Assembly (NCBI GenBank): GCA_034401135.1
Contig: JAWZSP010000004.1
Span: 1,116,001-1,180,000 of the forward strand
Length of the DNA stretch: 64,000 nucleotides
Direction of reading: 5' to 3'
Origin: Volutella citrinella
Lineage: Eukaryota > Ascomycota > Sordariomycetes > Hypocreales > Nectriaceae
Position numbers and translations under genes: made by a program. Positions 22,098 through 33,869 of the stretch are shown one piece after another (the stretch's first letter is position 1; each line of letters opens with the position of its first letter). The notes beneath the pieces are model-generated. The model did not search any database. It saw only the letters and a program-made list of their open reading frames with translations, and was not told the origin of the DNA.

Positions 22098-25000
22098 GAC
22101 CAGATTCAATGGATTTGGGGATACCCGGCACAAGATGCTGGACGAATGATGCTTAGGACCTCGGGCAATTTGGGTTACACTTTTGGATATATTGGGCGTT
22201 ATGTCAACAAGACAGATTTGATCTATGTGTTCCTTTGCAAGGACTGCTACGCTTCTGAGAAAAAGTGCAGCTCTACTGTTTACTCTATTTCTACACCCTC
22301 GACCGCGTACCGCATTTGATTTGATCTGCAGAGTGATCTAGGGCGAGGCCTGCCCTTGTTTTTGCGGACGATCCGATGATTATGCTCATGAGCAAAGGCA
22401 TGACCAAGGGATGAAAATATTGTGCGGATGCCACGATTGACGATTTCGGCCGAGCTGGTATGGCACCCTATAAGAGGCAGTTAACAAGCTTGGCAAGATC
22501 GAGTGGAACGTGGGTCGCGATGGGACATTCGGCATGGCTCAGTCGAAGCATGCCCCTGATACCTGAGTCAGATACATGTCTCTTCCATCAGGACAAGGCA
22601 TATGGCTTGGGTTTATCAGAGTGGCGCTGATAGTCAACGTTCCCGCTGACCGTGGTGGCTTCGACAGGCAACGTTTGCTCGCTGGATGTGAACAAGTCTT
22701 TCCTCTGTTCCTTGCTGTTCGAGGAACGCATTCTCACCAACAAGAACTGTGTTTTTAACGGGCCGTTCTTGCCATGATATTGACGATGGCCAGGGTCTTG
22801 AGGTGAGACACTCGGCCGTGAAGCAACTGGAGTCGTGCATAACCACGAGCTCGCGAGCCGACTGTTAAGAGAGGTGGTGGAATTGCTGCCAAATTATGGC
22901 ACTGGACCATCTTCTCTGGTGATAGTGAGAGCTTCTGTGGCCAGGAAACGAGACGAGCCATGCTTTTGGGAGAGAAGATTATGGCGACGATCACTTCTTG
23001 GGGTGGAGCCATGCTGATCTTATCTGACCTTCAGATCCACAGGTCGAATGGTCGATGGCCTCAACCCGGCTCGCCCTCGCCCTCGCCCTCGCCCTCGGCA
23101 GGCTCGATTCAGGCAGAAAGCCGCTGGTGGGGCACAGTTTCTCCCCCGTCCTGGCAAGTTGGTTCCAAGGCGCCGCTGTTGTGATGACACTGGTGCTGAA
23201 ACCCAACAACTACGGGCCGTAACGACGTGAGACGGAGCTGCTCAATTGCGTCAAGGGCCGGCCGGATGCTCGAGCATCCGTGTGTCTTGTAACCACGCGT
23301 TGGGCCGGACCATTACGTAGCTTGGTCTTGGTGACAGAAACGGCTTGAGCAGGAAGGTGATGGGGGCTAATGATGATGAGGATACTGATGCCGCTACGTA
23401 ACCAACTCAGACTACAACCCACCAAACGAGGCCGCAGCTGGCTTCTTTGAGCACAGTGAAGGATGGATGCTTCTCGATGCGGCAAGGACGGACCCAGCCC
23501 GCAATCCAACCAAACGGCCCCGACGACATCGTCCTCGTCTCGTCCGTGTGGGTGTCAGTTGCTTGACAGCCTAGTCTGCTAGCGTCCAGGAATGTTTGGA
23601 TGCCCTGTTGAAGAAACTTCCTATTTTCATTCGCACGAGACACGCAAATTCGCTTGCGATAGCGTTGGCTGCTCGAGGGGGGGCCTGTCAAGCCTGTGTG
23701 CGCTGATCCCAGCACACCATCATGACACGGATGGCCCGACTCCAACGCAATTTGGCCTCTGGCTTTGGTCTCTGAGTCAAAGTGTTTTGAACGATTCTTG
23801 TGCCCTCTATTTCAGAGAGAAGGATCAATTTGGGACAGGCCCAATGATGACTCGTCGTGGCAGCGCCTCCATTCAGAGTCTCTCCATCTCGATCCGAACA
23901 GCGCCACGCCTGGGCATGATTCGGTGGGGATGGGATTCTTTGGTTTGCTAGCACCGGTCCATGGCTCTAGGCTCTTCCCTCTTAGCCTGGGCCCGACGCT
24001 CCCCCCCTCCACCTAGCAAAACCCTTGTCTGAGTATATCCCTTGGCCAGCTGGCGGTGACGATGACGGCATCAGTGGGCAGGCAGGCAGATGCTGTGGAT
24101 GGACCATTGGTCGCAACAAGGCAATCCGAAGACCATCCCGCAGCACAGTGATTATCATCCACCAGAAGGGCACTCAATTTGGAGGTCGCTTTGGTGGAAC
24201 CCGGGCCATCTTTTTATGACGCCCATGATTTGGGATGCGGCGCCGGTCGTCGACGTCGCGGGCTGATTAGTCACGACGCCATTCCCGAAAGCTTGCGCTC
24301 TTTTGGCTTACATGCGTTGCGCCTTGCCCGCCTGTTCTTGTATCCGTACTGTACTTGAGCAGCCGCCGTGCTCTCACATCAAACAGGCCCCGGGTCCTGC
24401 ACTAATTGACCACTAGCAGGTGATGGCGCCCGGATGGCAGGTTGGCTGACGGTGACGGACGCCGTCGCACCGCTGGCGATGGAAGGGGTTCGCTGGTGTG
24501 ATGTTCGTCCGTTTGCGCAGTCGTAGCGCCGATGCGCGTGGGCGAGTAGGGGCACCTCACGATCGCCAGAATCAGGGCAGCGTCGGACGGGGACCCGACT
24601 AGGTAGAGCCCTGAAGGAGGGGCCTTGGATACACTTGCCTTCCATTGGGCTCTTGGCCCCTGGTTGTATGCCCCAGACTTTCAAGCCCACTGCCGATGCG
24701 ACGGTGCGCCGTGGCAATGCAAAGTGATGTAGGCTGTTTGGCGACTGTACATGTACAAGCCCGGAGATGCCCATAGTGCCGCGCCACGGCGGTGCTGTTT
24801 TGATTCGTCGGACGTCTCCCGCTCCAGACTCCGCCCGGTCTAGGCCTACCACAGCAAGCCGTGTCCGTAGCTCCCAGGTACCGGTACCTGCGCCGCGGGC
24901 CTTCTCGCTCCCGCAGCAGTCAGCAGGCTGTCAAAAGCAGCAGCCGCCATCATGATGCATGACGGGGATGATATGGATCCCTCCACCAGGGACGCAACTC

Positions 25001-26660
25001 GATTACCGTCGTGGGCACTGCTGGATTGCGCGATGCGGACCTCAAGAACTGCTCAGTGCGGCCGTATCGCATCCCCCAGGGCATGCAACGAGGAGCAGAG
25101 GATAATAAGCTTGTCCATGTAACCCTCCCACGAGACGAGCATCGAGATGGCGCGTTGCAATGCGACCGACGTCATGACTTCTGCCCTCCGTCGCCCGCCG
25201 CCGCCATGACCCCGACCACGCGGGGATGGATGATGCCGTGATTTTCGGGCTGCTATTGGAGAAGCAAACACGGCACTCTCAACTCTTCAAGCTCCCTTTC
25301 CCGTTTTACGACGAGCTGCTTCTAGGCTCAGCTGGATTGGTGACTTGGTACTTATATCCAATCTTCAGCCGCAATTGCTGGATGGGATTAGTTTGATGTA
25401 TTCTAGGGACAGCTATCGACGATCCACGACCCCTTCAGTAATCCCAGTATTTGCCTATGCCATGTTTGTCTTTGCCGTCTCCTGTTTAGTGTTGAGTGTT
25501 CCTCATTGCCCTCCCCCCTTGCTGTGCTGTGCAATGTAGTCGCTGTGACGCCGTTTGACATTGCCCGCACCACTGAGTCGCCGAGAGCCAGCACTGGGCA
25601 CCGAGGTGCTATTTCAATTGATTGCCCACCCCGATTCGGCATCAACCTGACTGTATGACGATCTCTATTGTCCGTTCGTCTCTGTAGGCCTAGTCCTTGA
25701 CTTGCTTGGCTGCCCCTCCCTTTTATGAAATCCCTCCCCCCCATCCCCCCCGTCCACGCACTACACTTCGTAGTCTACCATCCACATCCATACCTGTCCA
25801 GCGAGCTGCCCGTCGCTTGGCGCACCTGCATACTGTAGCGCGTGTACAACCGGTGGTGGCTTCCAGTATTTGAACGTCCCGGCGCCCGCATCCACCTCCC
25901 CGTGGGTGCATCCTCCGTGACTTACATTACTCCTGCCGTTCCGCCCAACCAGGACTCGGCCGCTGACAGAGATTTGAGTGGAAAGAGTTATTACACCGAT
26001 ACAAGGAAAGTCCAGCCCAGCGCACTTCACTACGGTGCAATACAGCACACACACCGCATCGCACCACAACACACCACATCACACCGCATCACTACATAGA
26101 GCTCGCGTTGGGCTCGATCAAATGCCGAATCTCTGCCCGGCCCGTCTCCGCCGTTTGGACTCTGCCACCTCCGTCTCCGTCTGCAATTGTTGCTATCCCT
26201 ACGGCCCTGCGCTCATTGCTGCCCGGCCACGGTCATCTGTTCCGCCGGCCATCATCACGCCCGTCACCACCGTCACCAACCATCGCCAGCTTCATGGACG
26301 GTGCTCTGCTGTCCCCTGACCGCTGTAGCTGCAGCTCCACCATCACCACTACCGCTACCACCACCACACCACCGTCGTCGCCCTACCTGCTTTCCGCCTC
26401 AACGTTTTTCTGCTACAACAACCCAACCACAGCTGCTACCGCTTTATTTAGATCCGATCTCTGAGCCCGGCGCCTGATCTGAGCCCTTCTCCTCCCGCCA
26501 CAATTCCAGCCCCGGAGCTGTTGTCCACCTCCCCTTGACCCCCTTGATCCCCCCAGACGAGACCTTTTCTAGAAGCGCAGCAGCAGCCCTCGCAAGCCGG
26601 AAACGCAACCGCACGCACACGCGTGCCCATCCTCCATTTCCATCACAGCAACCGCCATTA
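22098..26660. other. intergenic, INSIG to RING-LON gene
   Basis: About 4.6 kb with no gene that can be supported. It contains a short TCGCCC array near 23071-23096 and a CACACC/CATCACACC low-complexity tract at about 26041-26096. The 600 bp before 26661 is strongly pyrimidine- and C-rich, typical of a fungal promoter or 5' UTR. The frame of the next gene is open upstream to a TTG at 26535, but no ATG lies in that extension. Confidence 0.45.
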
Positions 26661-28421
26661 ATGTCACCAGACGGACATTCGCAGACAGCCTCCGCGCCCC
26701 GTCCCACGCCCGGCCCCTCGCCCTCGCCCTCGCCCTCTCCTCCTCGCCGGGCGTCGTCACGGGACCGTCCGGAGCCGCCCTCTCCCTCCCGGTCCGCCGG
26801 TGAGTACGACCCGGACCGGGCCACGCCACCCGCCAACTCCCTCCGCACCCGCGACCTTGTCCGCCTCTTCCAATGCCAGGTCTGCTCTTATCCACTGCGC
26901 GAACCCGTGCGCCTGCCGTGCGGTAACAGCATGTGCCGCGGGTGCTTCCCAGAGCTGCGCCGCCGCACAAACATCACCTATCCTGGAATCCCAGATCGCG
27001 TGCATGGCTTTCGATGCCCCTTTGCCGACTGCTCGCGGGAGCACGCCCTCGAGGACTGCAGCGTTGATGTGATTCTTAACAAAGTTACAGAGCTGGTCAG
27101 GGACGAGCTCGACCGTGCAAAGCTTGAGGCCATAGATGCGGGTGTCACTACCCGCATCTTGAAGCAGGATCCCTGGGCTGCGGCCGGTATCACCTCTATG
27201 CGCGACCAGGAAGAGTCAGTCGCAATCAAGGGAGGTCGTCTCGTTGCGACTTACACGCTAGCAGAGGAAGGTGACCTAAAGTACGACCAAGATGTGTCGT
27301 TTGACGATCTCATCACATCAGACCCGGACTCGACCGAAGTCCAGACAGACGAAGCGCTTCTGCGTCGGGCACAGGGCGCTGCCCGTGCAGAGATGGACTG
27401 CCAAGTGTGCTATGCCATCTTCTACGACCCCCTAACCACCTCGTGCGGCCACACCTTCTGCCGCGGGTGTCTGCATCGGATCCTCGACCACGCCCACTAC
27501 TGCCCAATATGCCGTCGCCAGCTCGTTATTAACCCCCTTCTAAACCGCCATGCCTGTCCGTCCAACACGGCCCTCACCAAGATTCTAGAGGCCTTCTGGC
27601 TGGACGAGCTCCAGGCTCGCAAGCAGGTCCTTGCGGCGGACCGCGCCAGCCAGCTGGAGGACTTTGACTTCCCGCTCTTCATATGCACCCTCGCCTTCCC
27701 CTCAATGCCAACCTTTCTGCACGTCTTCGAGCCGCGGTATCGGCTACTGATCCGCCGCGCCCTTGAGGGCGACCGCACATTTGGAATGGTGTTGCCACGG
27801 CGCAGCACTGGTAGTGGCGATCCCGATTTCCACGAGTTCGGCACGCTGCTCCGCATCGTCAACGTCCAATACTTCCCAGACGGCCGGAGCCTCATCGAGA
27901 CCGTGGGACTATCGCGGTTCCGTGTAATTCGCCACGGTTACCTCGACGGGTATATCGTCGGCAAGGTGGAGAGGCTCGACGATGTGAGCCTGGAGGAGGA
28001 GGAGGCCATGGAGGCGGCGGAAGCAAGGAGTTCTGAGGATCCTCTGCCCACCCCGTCGCCCGACGAAGAGACGGTGAGCAAAGCCGATATGGAACCCTCT
28101 GACGGGCAACCGCAACCGCAATCCGCCCACATTCCAACCTCGCTCGACGATATCCGCTGCATGTCGACGCAGCATTTGTTCCAGTTTGCCTCAGCCTTCG
28201 TGGCTCGTATGCGCTCTAGGAGCGTGTCCTGGCTACCCGACCGCATGCTCTCCCTCTACGGCGAGTGCCCCAGTGACGCCGCCGTCTTCCCTTGGTGGTT
28301 TGCAAGCCTGTTGCCCGTCAAGGATATCGAAAAGTACAAGCTTCTGGGGACGTCGAGCGTTCGCGAGCGCCTCAAAATCTGCTGCTCGTGGATCATTGAG
28401 TGGGAAGCAACCCGGTGGTGA
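26661..28421 (+). CDS. RING finger and LON substrate-binding domain protein (CrgA/LONRF-like)
   Basis: Probable E3 ubiquitin ligase of 586 residues, single exon as called, starting at ATG 26661. A Pro/Ser-rich N-terminus includes a PSPSPSPSPP repeat. A first, expanded RING-like motif begins at C72 (CQVC...CGNSMCRGC, with a long spacer to RCPFADC). A canonical C3HC4 RING begins at C247 (CQVC...CGHTFCRGCLHR...CPICRR). A LON N-terminal (ASKHA-less substrate-binding) domain runs from about residue 335 (FPLFICTLAFPSMPTFLHVFEPRYRLLI) to near the end, with an acidic insert (EEEEAMEAAEARSSED). Fungal proteins with this architecture are often labelled 'ATP-dependent protease (CrgA)', but they lack the Lon ATPase and protease parts. 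In Mucor, CrgA represses light-regulated carotenogenesis; transfer of that role here is only a guess. A GTGAGT overlapping the stop codon allows an alternative terminal exon. Confidence 0.9.
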   Translation: MSPDGHSQTASAPRPTPGPSPSPSPSPPRRASSRDRPEPPSPSRSAGEYDPDRATPPANSLRTRDLVRLFQCQVCSYPLREPVRLPCGNSMCRGCFPELRRRTNITYPGIPDRVHGFRCPFADCSREHALEDCSVDVILNKVTELVRDELDRAKLEAIDAGVTTRILKQDPWAAAGITSMRDQEESVAIKGGRLVATYTLAEEGDLKYDQDVSFDDLITSDPDSTEVQTDEALLRRAQGAARAEMDCQVCYAIFYDPLTTSCGHTFCRGCLHRILDHAHYCPICRRQLVINPLLNRHACPSNTALTKILEAFWLDELQARKQVLAADRASQLEDFDFPLFICTLAFPSMPTFLHVFEPRYRLLIRRALEGDRTFGMVLPRRSTGSGDPDFHEFGTLLRIVNVQYFPDGRSLIETVGLSRFRVIRHGYLDGYIVGKVERLDDVSLEEEEAMEAAEARSSEDPLPTPSPDEETVSKADMEPSDGQPQPQSAHIPTSLDDIRCMSTQHLFQFASAFVARMRSRSVSWLPDRMLSLYGECPSDAAVFPWWFASLLPVKDIEKYKLLGTSSVRERLKICCSWIIEWEATRW

Positions 28422-28954
28422 GTGTTTCAGCCCAATTCCTTCATCGCCATCGCAAGACTTGTTTCCTCTCCCAGGGCGGCAGTGGGTATGGCGGCAGTGG
28501 GTATCACGGCCGCAATTTCTCCCTGCCGCTTGCGCCGTTGCAGCCATCTGACGAGCAAACCTCCAGGCGTAACCAGTCCCTCCCGACCCAACAAGACTGA
28601 CTCTCCGTCAACCAGGTATCTTCACGGCTGTAACATCCTCTGATATGGATATCCCCCGCCATTGCATTCTGGCAAAACTTCTGGTCACATCAAAATCTCA
28701 TCGTCATATTAATTTTTTTGTCTTCTTTTCTTTTCTTTTCGCATTCAGCGGTGCACAATCTCGAGACGAGGACCAAAAGATAGATCAAAGAGATTTCGGG
28801 TCGAAATCGTTTTATTGTAACAGCATACAGGACCAAATGGAATGGGAGCAGCGAGCGAGATTTGATCACCAGCGTCACAGGGGCTTCTTGAAGATAGCAG
28901 ATACTCTTGAGTAATAGTTACATAGTTGGCACACCATGTGCATGACTCCTCCCG
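28422..28954. other. convergent 3' intergenic region
   Basis: Lies between the ends of the RING-LON gene (+) and an unknown gene (-). It probably holds both polyadenylation regions. Pyrimidine runs (TTTTTTTGTCTTC, TTTTCTTTTC) occur near 28712-28740. No independent gene is seen. Confidence 0.5.
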
Positions 28955-31037
28955 CTACCACTGATCATTATCTACCTTCCCGCGGGTGTCGGCAGCCATG
29001 TTAGTATCTCCCCAAGCGGGGGTTGGCTGGCTGTTGGTATCGGGGAAAGATCCTGGCATAGTCGTAACAGGTACCGACGTGCCTCCACTCCCGCTGTATT
29101 GCGATGCGGGCTTGCCCCAGCTCGATTCATTGTTCTTACTCTGGTCATTGCCCCAGCCCGATTCATTGTTCTTACTCTGGTCATTGCTCCAATTCTCAGT
29201 CTGATTCCAGGCGTTGTTGGAATGATTGCTATTCCTGTCCTGGTCTTGGATGGGAGGGTTGTTTTGGTGACTTGGTGGGTCCCAGGTTGGGCTGCTGGTC
29301 TCCTCACCCTTGTTGCTCTTGTTTGAGCGTTGATAACCTGTCTTTGAGCCCGCCACCGACATCGACTTCGCGTAGTTGAAAAACGCAGACTGCCGTGCAG
29401 GCGTATAAGGATTAGGAGAAGCCTGTTTGAGTTAGCCACAGTCTGTGACAAAGGGGTGGAGATCATCATACCTTCTGATCCTTTCGACCCATGTGTTTTT
29501 GCGGTGGGAACCCGTTTTTGCCACCAGACATCACATACATGTTCTCAATAGGATCCTCTGCGCCATCCATGTAAGGGAACATCGGGTGGCCTTGTTGGGG
29601 GTACGCAAAGCCTGGATGGTACCCAGGGTACATTGCCTGCGGAGGCGGGCACATGGCATTCCAAGGACCTGGCGCAATCCCTTGAGTGATGGGTACGTGT
29701 GAGTATCCATGTTGTTGAGGCTGATTCTGGGGCCCATACAAGAACTGTCCCTGGTATGGTACCCCAGCCACTGGGTTCTGCTGATTTGAGGCAGAACTAG
29801 ATGTTGTCGTCACATTTTGCGGTGTGTTAGACCCCGTCGCTTGGCTGCCAGTCACTTCTGTCGGCGCCTGATAGACTCGGAGAACGTTGCTTTCTCTGTC
29901 AAAGTAGGCATTTGGTGCTGGGTCTGCCTGGGTCATTATGACCTGCTCCGTTCTGACAGTCTCCGAACGCATGTTTGGATCGTCATTTTCCTCAAGAGCC
30001 TTTGATTCCTTGTCAGCTTTTGAGTTCTTATGTTGATCCTCCTTTTCATTCTTTTCGTCCTCCTTCTTCTTCTCGTTCTTGTTTTGTTTGTTCTTTTTAC
30101 CCTTGCCTTGAGACTGATTGTTGTTTTTGGCATTGGCATTCTTATCCTTGTCTTCTTCTTCTTCGCCCTCCGATGTGTCAGTCGCCTTCTCCTCTTGCTT
30201 CTTCCCCTTGTTGGATTCGTTTTTCTTTTTGCCTTTACTTTTAACGTCACCTTCGGACTCTGACGTTTCACCGTCCGCTTCGGATCCACTGCTCTGATTG
30301 CTAGCGTTTTGGGCCTTCTTTCCTTTGTTCTTGCCCTTTGACTTGGTATTCGTTTCGACTTCGGATTCCGGTTCGGATTCGGATGTTGTTGCATCCGTTT
30401 CAGAGTCATTCTTCTTGGATTGCGCACTGCTCTTCTTCTGCTGCTTGGGCTTTGCAGGCTTGTCAGAATCCGAGCCAGACGTCTCGTCGTTGCCACCTGA
30501 GGACGGTCAGTGGGTTGATTGCTCCGCAAGAAGAAAACAGCACCTACTCTCTGTCTGGGCGTCCGAAGAGGAGCTTTGGGGGCTTTTCGCGTGGTTTCGG
30601 TGCTTCTGCTTCTTCATCTTGGTAGGCTTCCTCGAGGCCTCGCTGCCAGAGCTGGCCAAGTCCTTAGATTCGCTCGACTCTTGGGGCGTATACTCTTCGA
30701 TGCTCGACGACTCCTCTTCCGATTCAAAGGTAAACTCCTGAGACTTCTTCAAGGCCGACTTCCTGGGAATGCCCTCGACTTGCTCTTCGAAGCGGACCTT
30801 TTTCACAACCGACTTGGGTCTCGCTCTTCTGGGGGGAGTTGGGCGCCGAGGACGAGGGTATGTAATCTTCATAGTATCCACTTCAGATTCATCGTCAGTG
30901 GTTACCTCGACTTTGATGACATCCCTTTGCTTCTGGTGGCGCTGCCTCCGCGGCATCGGTCCGAGAGCAGATGGAATGGTTGTCCCCACAACCCATTCGC
31001 AAAAGCGAGTCGGTCCCGCAGGCTTTCGGTTCGTCAT
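28955..31037 (-). CDS. unrecognised Lys/Ser/Glu-rich low-complexity protein
   Basis: A 660-residue protein rebuilt from exons 30548-31037, 29472-30496 and 28955-29422 (introns 51 and 49 nt, GTAGGT and GTATGA donors). No catalytic domain is recognised. The N-terminal part is basic, with a KKVRFEE segment (KVRF at 80-83) that fits the PP1-docking RVxF pattern. The next 200 residues alternate Lys-rich and Ser/Glu/Asp-rich blocks, suggesting a disordered nuclear or nucleolar protein. A Pro/Gln/Gly/Tyr-rich segment (PYQGQFLYGPQNQPQQHGY) follows. The C-terminus has an AFFNYAKSM motif and a duplicated NDQSKNNES-GWG unit. The middle exon contains no start codon, so it is missing from simple ORF lists. 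An in-frame ATG at 31163 would add 42 residues including SLSLLLLPHLL; 31037 is preferred because that extension looks like UTR. Confidence 0.72.
29115..29186. repeat. 36-bp tandem duplication inside coding sequence
   Basis: Two near-identical 36-bp units at 29115-29150 and 29151-29186 differ by one base (AGCTCGATT versus AGCCCGATT). They lie in frame in the preceding gene and encode two copies of an NDQSKNNES-(G/S)WG unit, so length variation by multiples of 12 residues is possible. Confidence 0.9.
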
Positions 31038-32474
31038 CGTATCGAAGGGTGTAGCTAGGAGATGCGGTAGTAGGAGAAGAGAAAGTGATGAAGAGGTGGG
31101 TAAAATTCTGCTTTTGCAAATGGCGCAGCGGATCAAGTCCAGCTTTGAGGAAGTGAGAATCATGTGAGTCGTGGCTGACGGTCCGCCACCACCTGCCTTC
31201 ACTAACAGACATGTCCCGAATGGGAATCGGATAAATTAGCTGACGGCAAATTTGTTACCCAAGGAAGGTGCAATGAACACCCTTTCCATTATATGGTAGT
31301 AGCCCAAGGGAATGTTATGAATCTGAGGGCTGCGCCAGTTAATGCCCTTCTTCACCGGCGTCACACTTTCGGTGGACAGTGAGTGGAAACATATGAGAAC
31401 ATCAGCCCAAGCGTACAAGTTCACCCATCTTTCAATCGCCAGGCATCACTATCGTGTCCCCCTCACGGGATGCAAGCTCCCACAAACTACGCTCAAGTTG
31501 GGCGACGACTAACCTTCAAGACGTGTCGGGGCATTGCTGTGGCTGTCTACGTGGAAAATGCAAATGAACTCATTTATATCTTTGACTTAGCTTTTCTTCT
31601 CAGTATTTGATACCAGAGCAATCTGCTTTCGTTCTGTAGACTGTGCTACCCACTGATATAGGGGCGGCGCATTGTTCTTCTACCAGTGGCAGCGAGGGCC
31701 GAATGGCGGGTTTTCTGCAAGGCAGCAAGTTAATTATTTCCCAAAGATCTAGAGTACACCCGTAGTAACATAATATCTTGTTTCTATCGCGTGAAGTTGG
31801 CCCTGTAGCGAACTAGGGTTCCTACGACAAATAATGCGTCGGCAGCCACTTTAGCAGTCTGAAGCATTCCCAAGTTCACCAAGCGGCAGCACAAACGGCC
31901 AGAAAGGTTCGACATGTGAAGGATTTTTTGGCAACTTTATTGTGTGAAACTAATGCGACCTCGCACCCATGGCCTGCCGTTCTCCCCGGTATAGCACTTG
32001 ATTCTCGGCCAGCCCCTGGACGATGGATCTTCGAAGCCAAACACCCCACTGCCATTCACAATGCTTTCCTAGGGACTGGCTCCCAAAATACCGGTGTTCC
32101 AATCCTCGAATGCCTTCGGGCCAATTTCTTTGCTGAAGTGAAGGAATGCGAAATCATCAACTGCAAAGGGTCAGATATAGTTTCCTCTACGCGCGGACTA
32201 AAGACCCACCACACTTTCAAGAGCGCATACACTGTCAAGAGGGCGGCAATGAATAATCAAAACGCCAAGAACCATGAAACTTGAAAATCTTGTAAGCGCG
32301 AACAATGCATCATCGGCATGAGAGGGAGGGAAGGGAAGGGGGTGGGGGACATACGGCTCTGCACATGGTCTAATGCCGTTCAGGTTTGCATTGGACTGCA
32401 TTAAAGGCTTAACTGCTCTTCTCAACCTCAGCTCCCTTTGGACGGGGGTCATATAATACTCACGGGATTGCCGT
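31038..32474. other. intergenic between two unknown minus-strand genes
   Basis: About 1.4 kb: the promoter of the gene starting at 31037 and the 3' region of the gene ending at 32475. A 122-codon frame at 31916-32284 begins at GTG and has no motif, so it is not called. Confidence 0.45.
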
Positions 32475-33437
32475 CTAGTTAGGGAGTCGGACAGCATAGA
32501 ACCAGCCCTCATCAGTCACAAACCAGCGACAATCACCCATGTGGTCGATAGAAAATCGGTTGCGCTGTGTCCAATTCCCGTCAACTTCGCGAACATAGTA
32601 GAAGCGAGATGGGTCATCATCAGCAGGTTTGAAGTCCTGGGGCTCATGGAGTCGATTCGCATATGCGAACCGGATCTGCCGAAGCATCTCCTCGCCAGCA
32701 GTGCGACCGATGCCGGAAACGTCGGGGATATGGCCAGTATTACCTGCAATGACGGGGGCTCCTCCGACGATGCCAGCGCCGCCGGCAACACCAACCGTGG
32801 GCATTCCCATCATGTGCTGAGCCTGGGGAACGAAGACCGGCTGGTTGTTCATCATGACGGGTTGTTGTCCGACGACGGGCTGTTGGACATAGCACGGCTG
32901 TTGGGCAACAACATAGGTACCAGGCGGGTATTGTTGTGATGGCATCGCACCAACAACCGGCTGCTATAGTCTGACGTTAGCAAGAAGTCTAGGAGGACAA
33001 GATCTGCGAAACTGAATCGAGAGATATAGGAAACGAAGCAAGCAACAATCCGCATCGACAGGAAACTGCATGCGCCAGGGGCTGGTAGGTCCACTTGCAT
33101 AATAGGTGTAACCATTCAGGTAATACGTCTTTGGCACGACCACAGTTGTACAGGCAGGAGCAGCATAAGTAGGGGTAGAGAAGAGGTGAACGGGAGGAGA
33201 ACCGACTTGAACACCGGGAGGAAGGCCTCCGTCAAAGCGAGGCACATAGACATGGGGTATGGGGCCAAAGGTCGTGTCAGGAACGGGCGGCTGGAAGTTG
33301 CCTCCGTTGGGAGGGGGCACCGCGTTCTGGTATTCGGCCATTGTAGCGGGCTGCTGAGGGCTGTACGTGAAGGCACCGGGTGTGTTGAAAGCCGAATGTT
33401 GGTGGAGAGGGAGGAACTGCTGCTGCTGCAGATGTTG

Positions 33438-33474
<37 letters not shown>

Positions 33475-33869
33475 GGGTGGAGCGCGTGAGGGAATGCAGA
33501 GGCGTTGGTCAGCTGGCTCGCCAGGCTCTGGGTCGGGTTGACAGCTGTATGCCACTGCAAGTGACTGCTACCGGGTGCCAGGCCAACCTGGGGGAAGACG
33601 GTCGGGTTCGCAGGCTCCCGGCCTTCGGCGGATGTGGTAGCTGTGGCGACGCGGTCGGTGGGAGCTTTGTACCCGTGGACCTTGACGTTGAAGCCGTCGC
33701 TGGGAGTGGCGTACTGGAAGCGTCTGTGGGACGTCTCCGTTGCTGTAGGATTGTAGGATGGAGATTTGTCGCCAGACTCAAAGCGCACGCGAGGCTCGGG
33801 CGTTTTGAGGCGGCGTGAAGCCTTGGGAGACTTGAACTCGGTCGTTCCTGCACCGGGTGCCGAGGGCAT
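32475..33869 (-). CDS. unrecognised conserved-looking protein with polyglutamine tract
   Basis: Predicted 432-residue protein from exons 33060-33869 and 32475-32963. ATG 33869 is the first in frame; an upstream TTG at 33911 is not used. The N-terminus carries TPEPRVRFES (RVRF at 27-30), an RVxF-like motif. Next come ATPSDGFNVKVHGYK, a 14-residue polyglutamine tract with a second short Q run, then a Pro/Tyr-rich region ending in TYYLNGYTYYASGP. Exon 2 is Val/Gln/Met-rich, then folds into a compact C-terminus: EMLRQIRFAYANRLHEPQDFKPADDDPSRFYYVREVDGNWTQRN (split here for reading) and RWFVTDEGWFYAVRLPN. From memory this C-terminus recurs in uncharacterised ascomycete proteins. The intron (96 nt) has a strong CTAAC branch and TAG acceptor but a weak GTCGAT donor. 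An ATG at 32945 could alternatively start a shorter, separate product. No function is proposed. Confidence 0.68.
33420..33475. repeat. CAG/CAA (polyglutamine) microsatellite in coding sequence
   Basis: On the minus strand, a run of CAG codons interrupted by CAA codons encodes 14 consecutive glutamines, followed after two residues by four more. It is a likely site of length polymorphism. Confidence 0.9.

Noticed and set aside
23071..23096. TCGCCC hexamer array, also present at about 26717-26740
   Set aside because: Simple low-complexity repeat. The second copy is coding (Pro-Ser repeats), and there are no spacers or features of CRISPR or a mobile element.
29936..30529. 197-codon Arg/Lys/Thr-rich minus-strand ORF
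   Set aside because: Out-of-frame shadow of the Lys/Glu/Ser-rich middle exon of the unknown gene at 28955-31037.
31916..32284. 122-codon plus-strand ORF
   Set aside because: Starts at GTG, no ATG near its beginning and no motif; lies in a spacer between two minus-strand genes.
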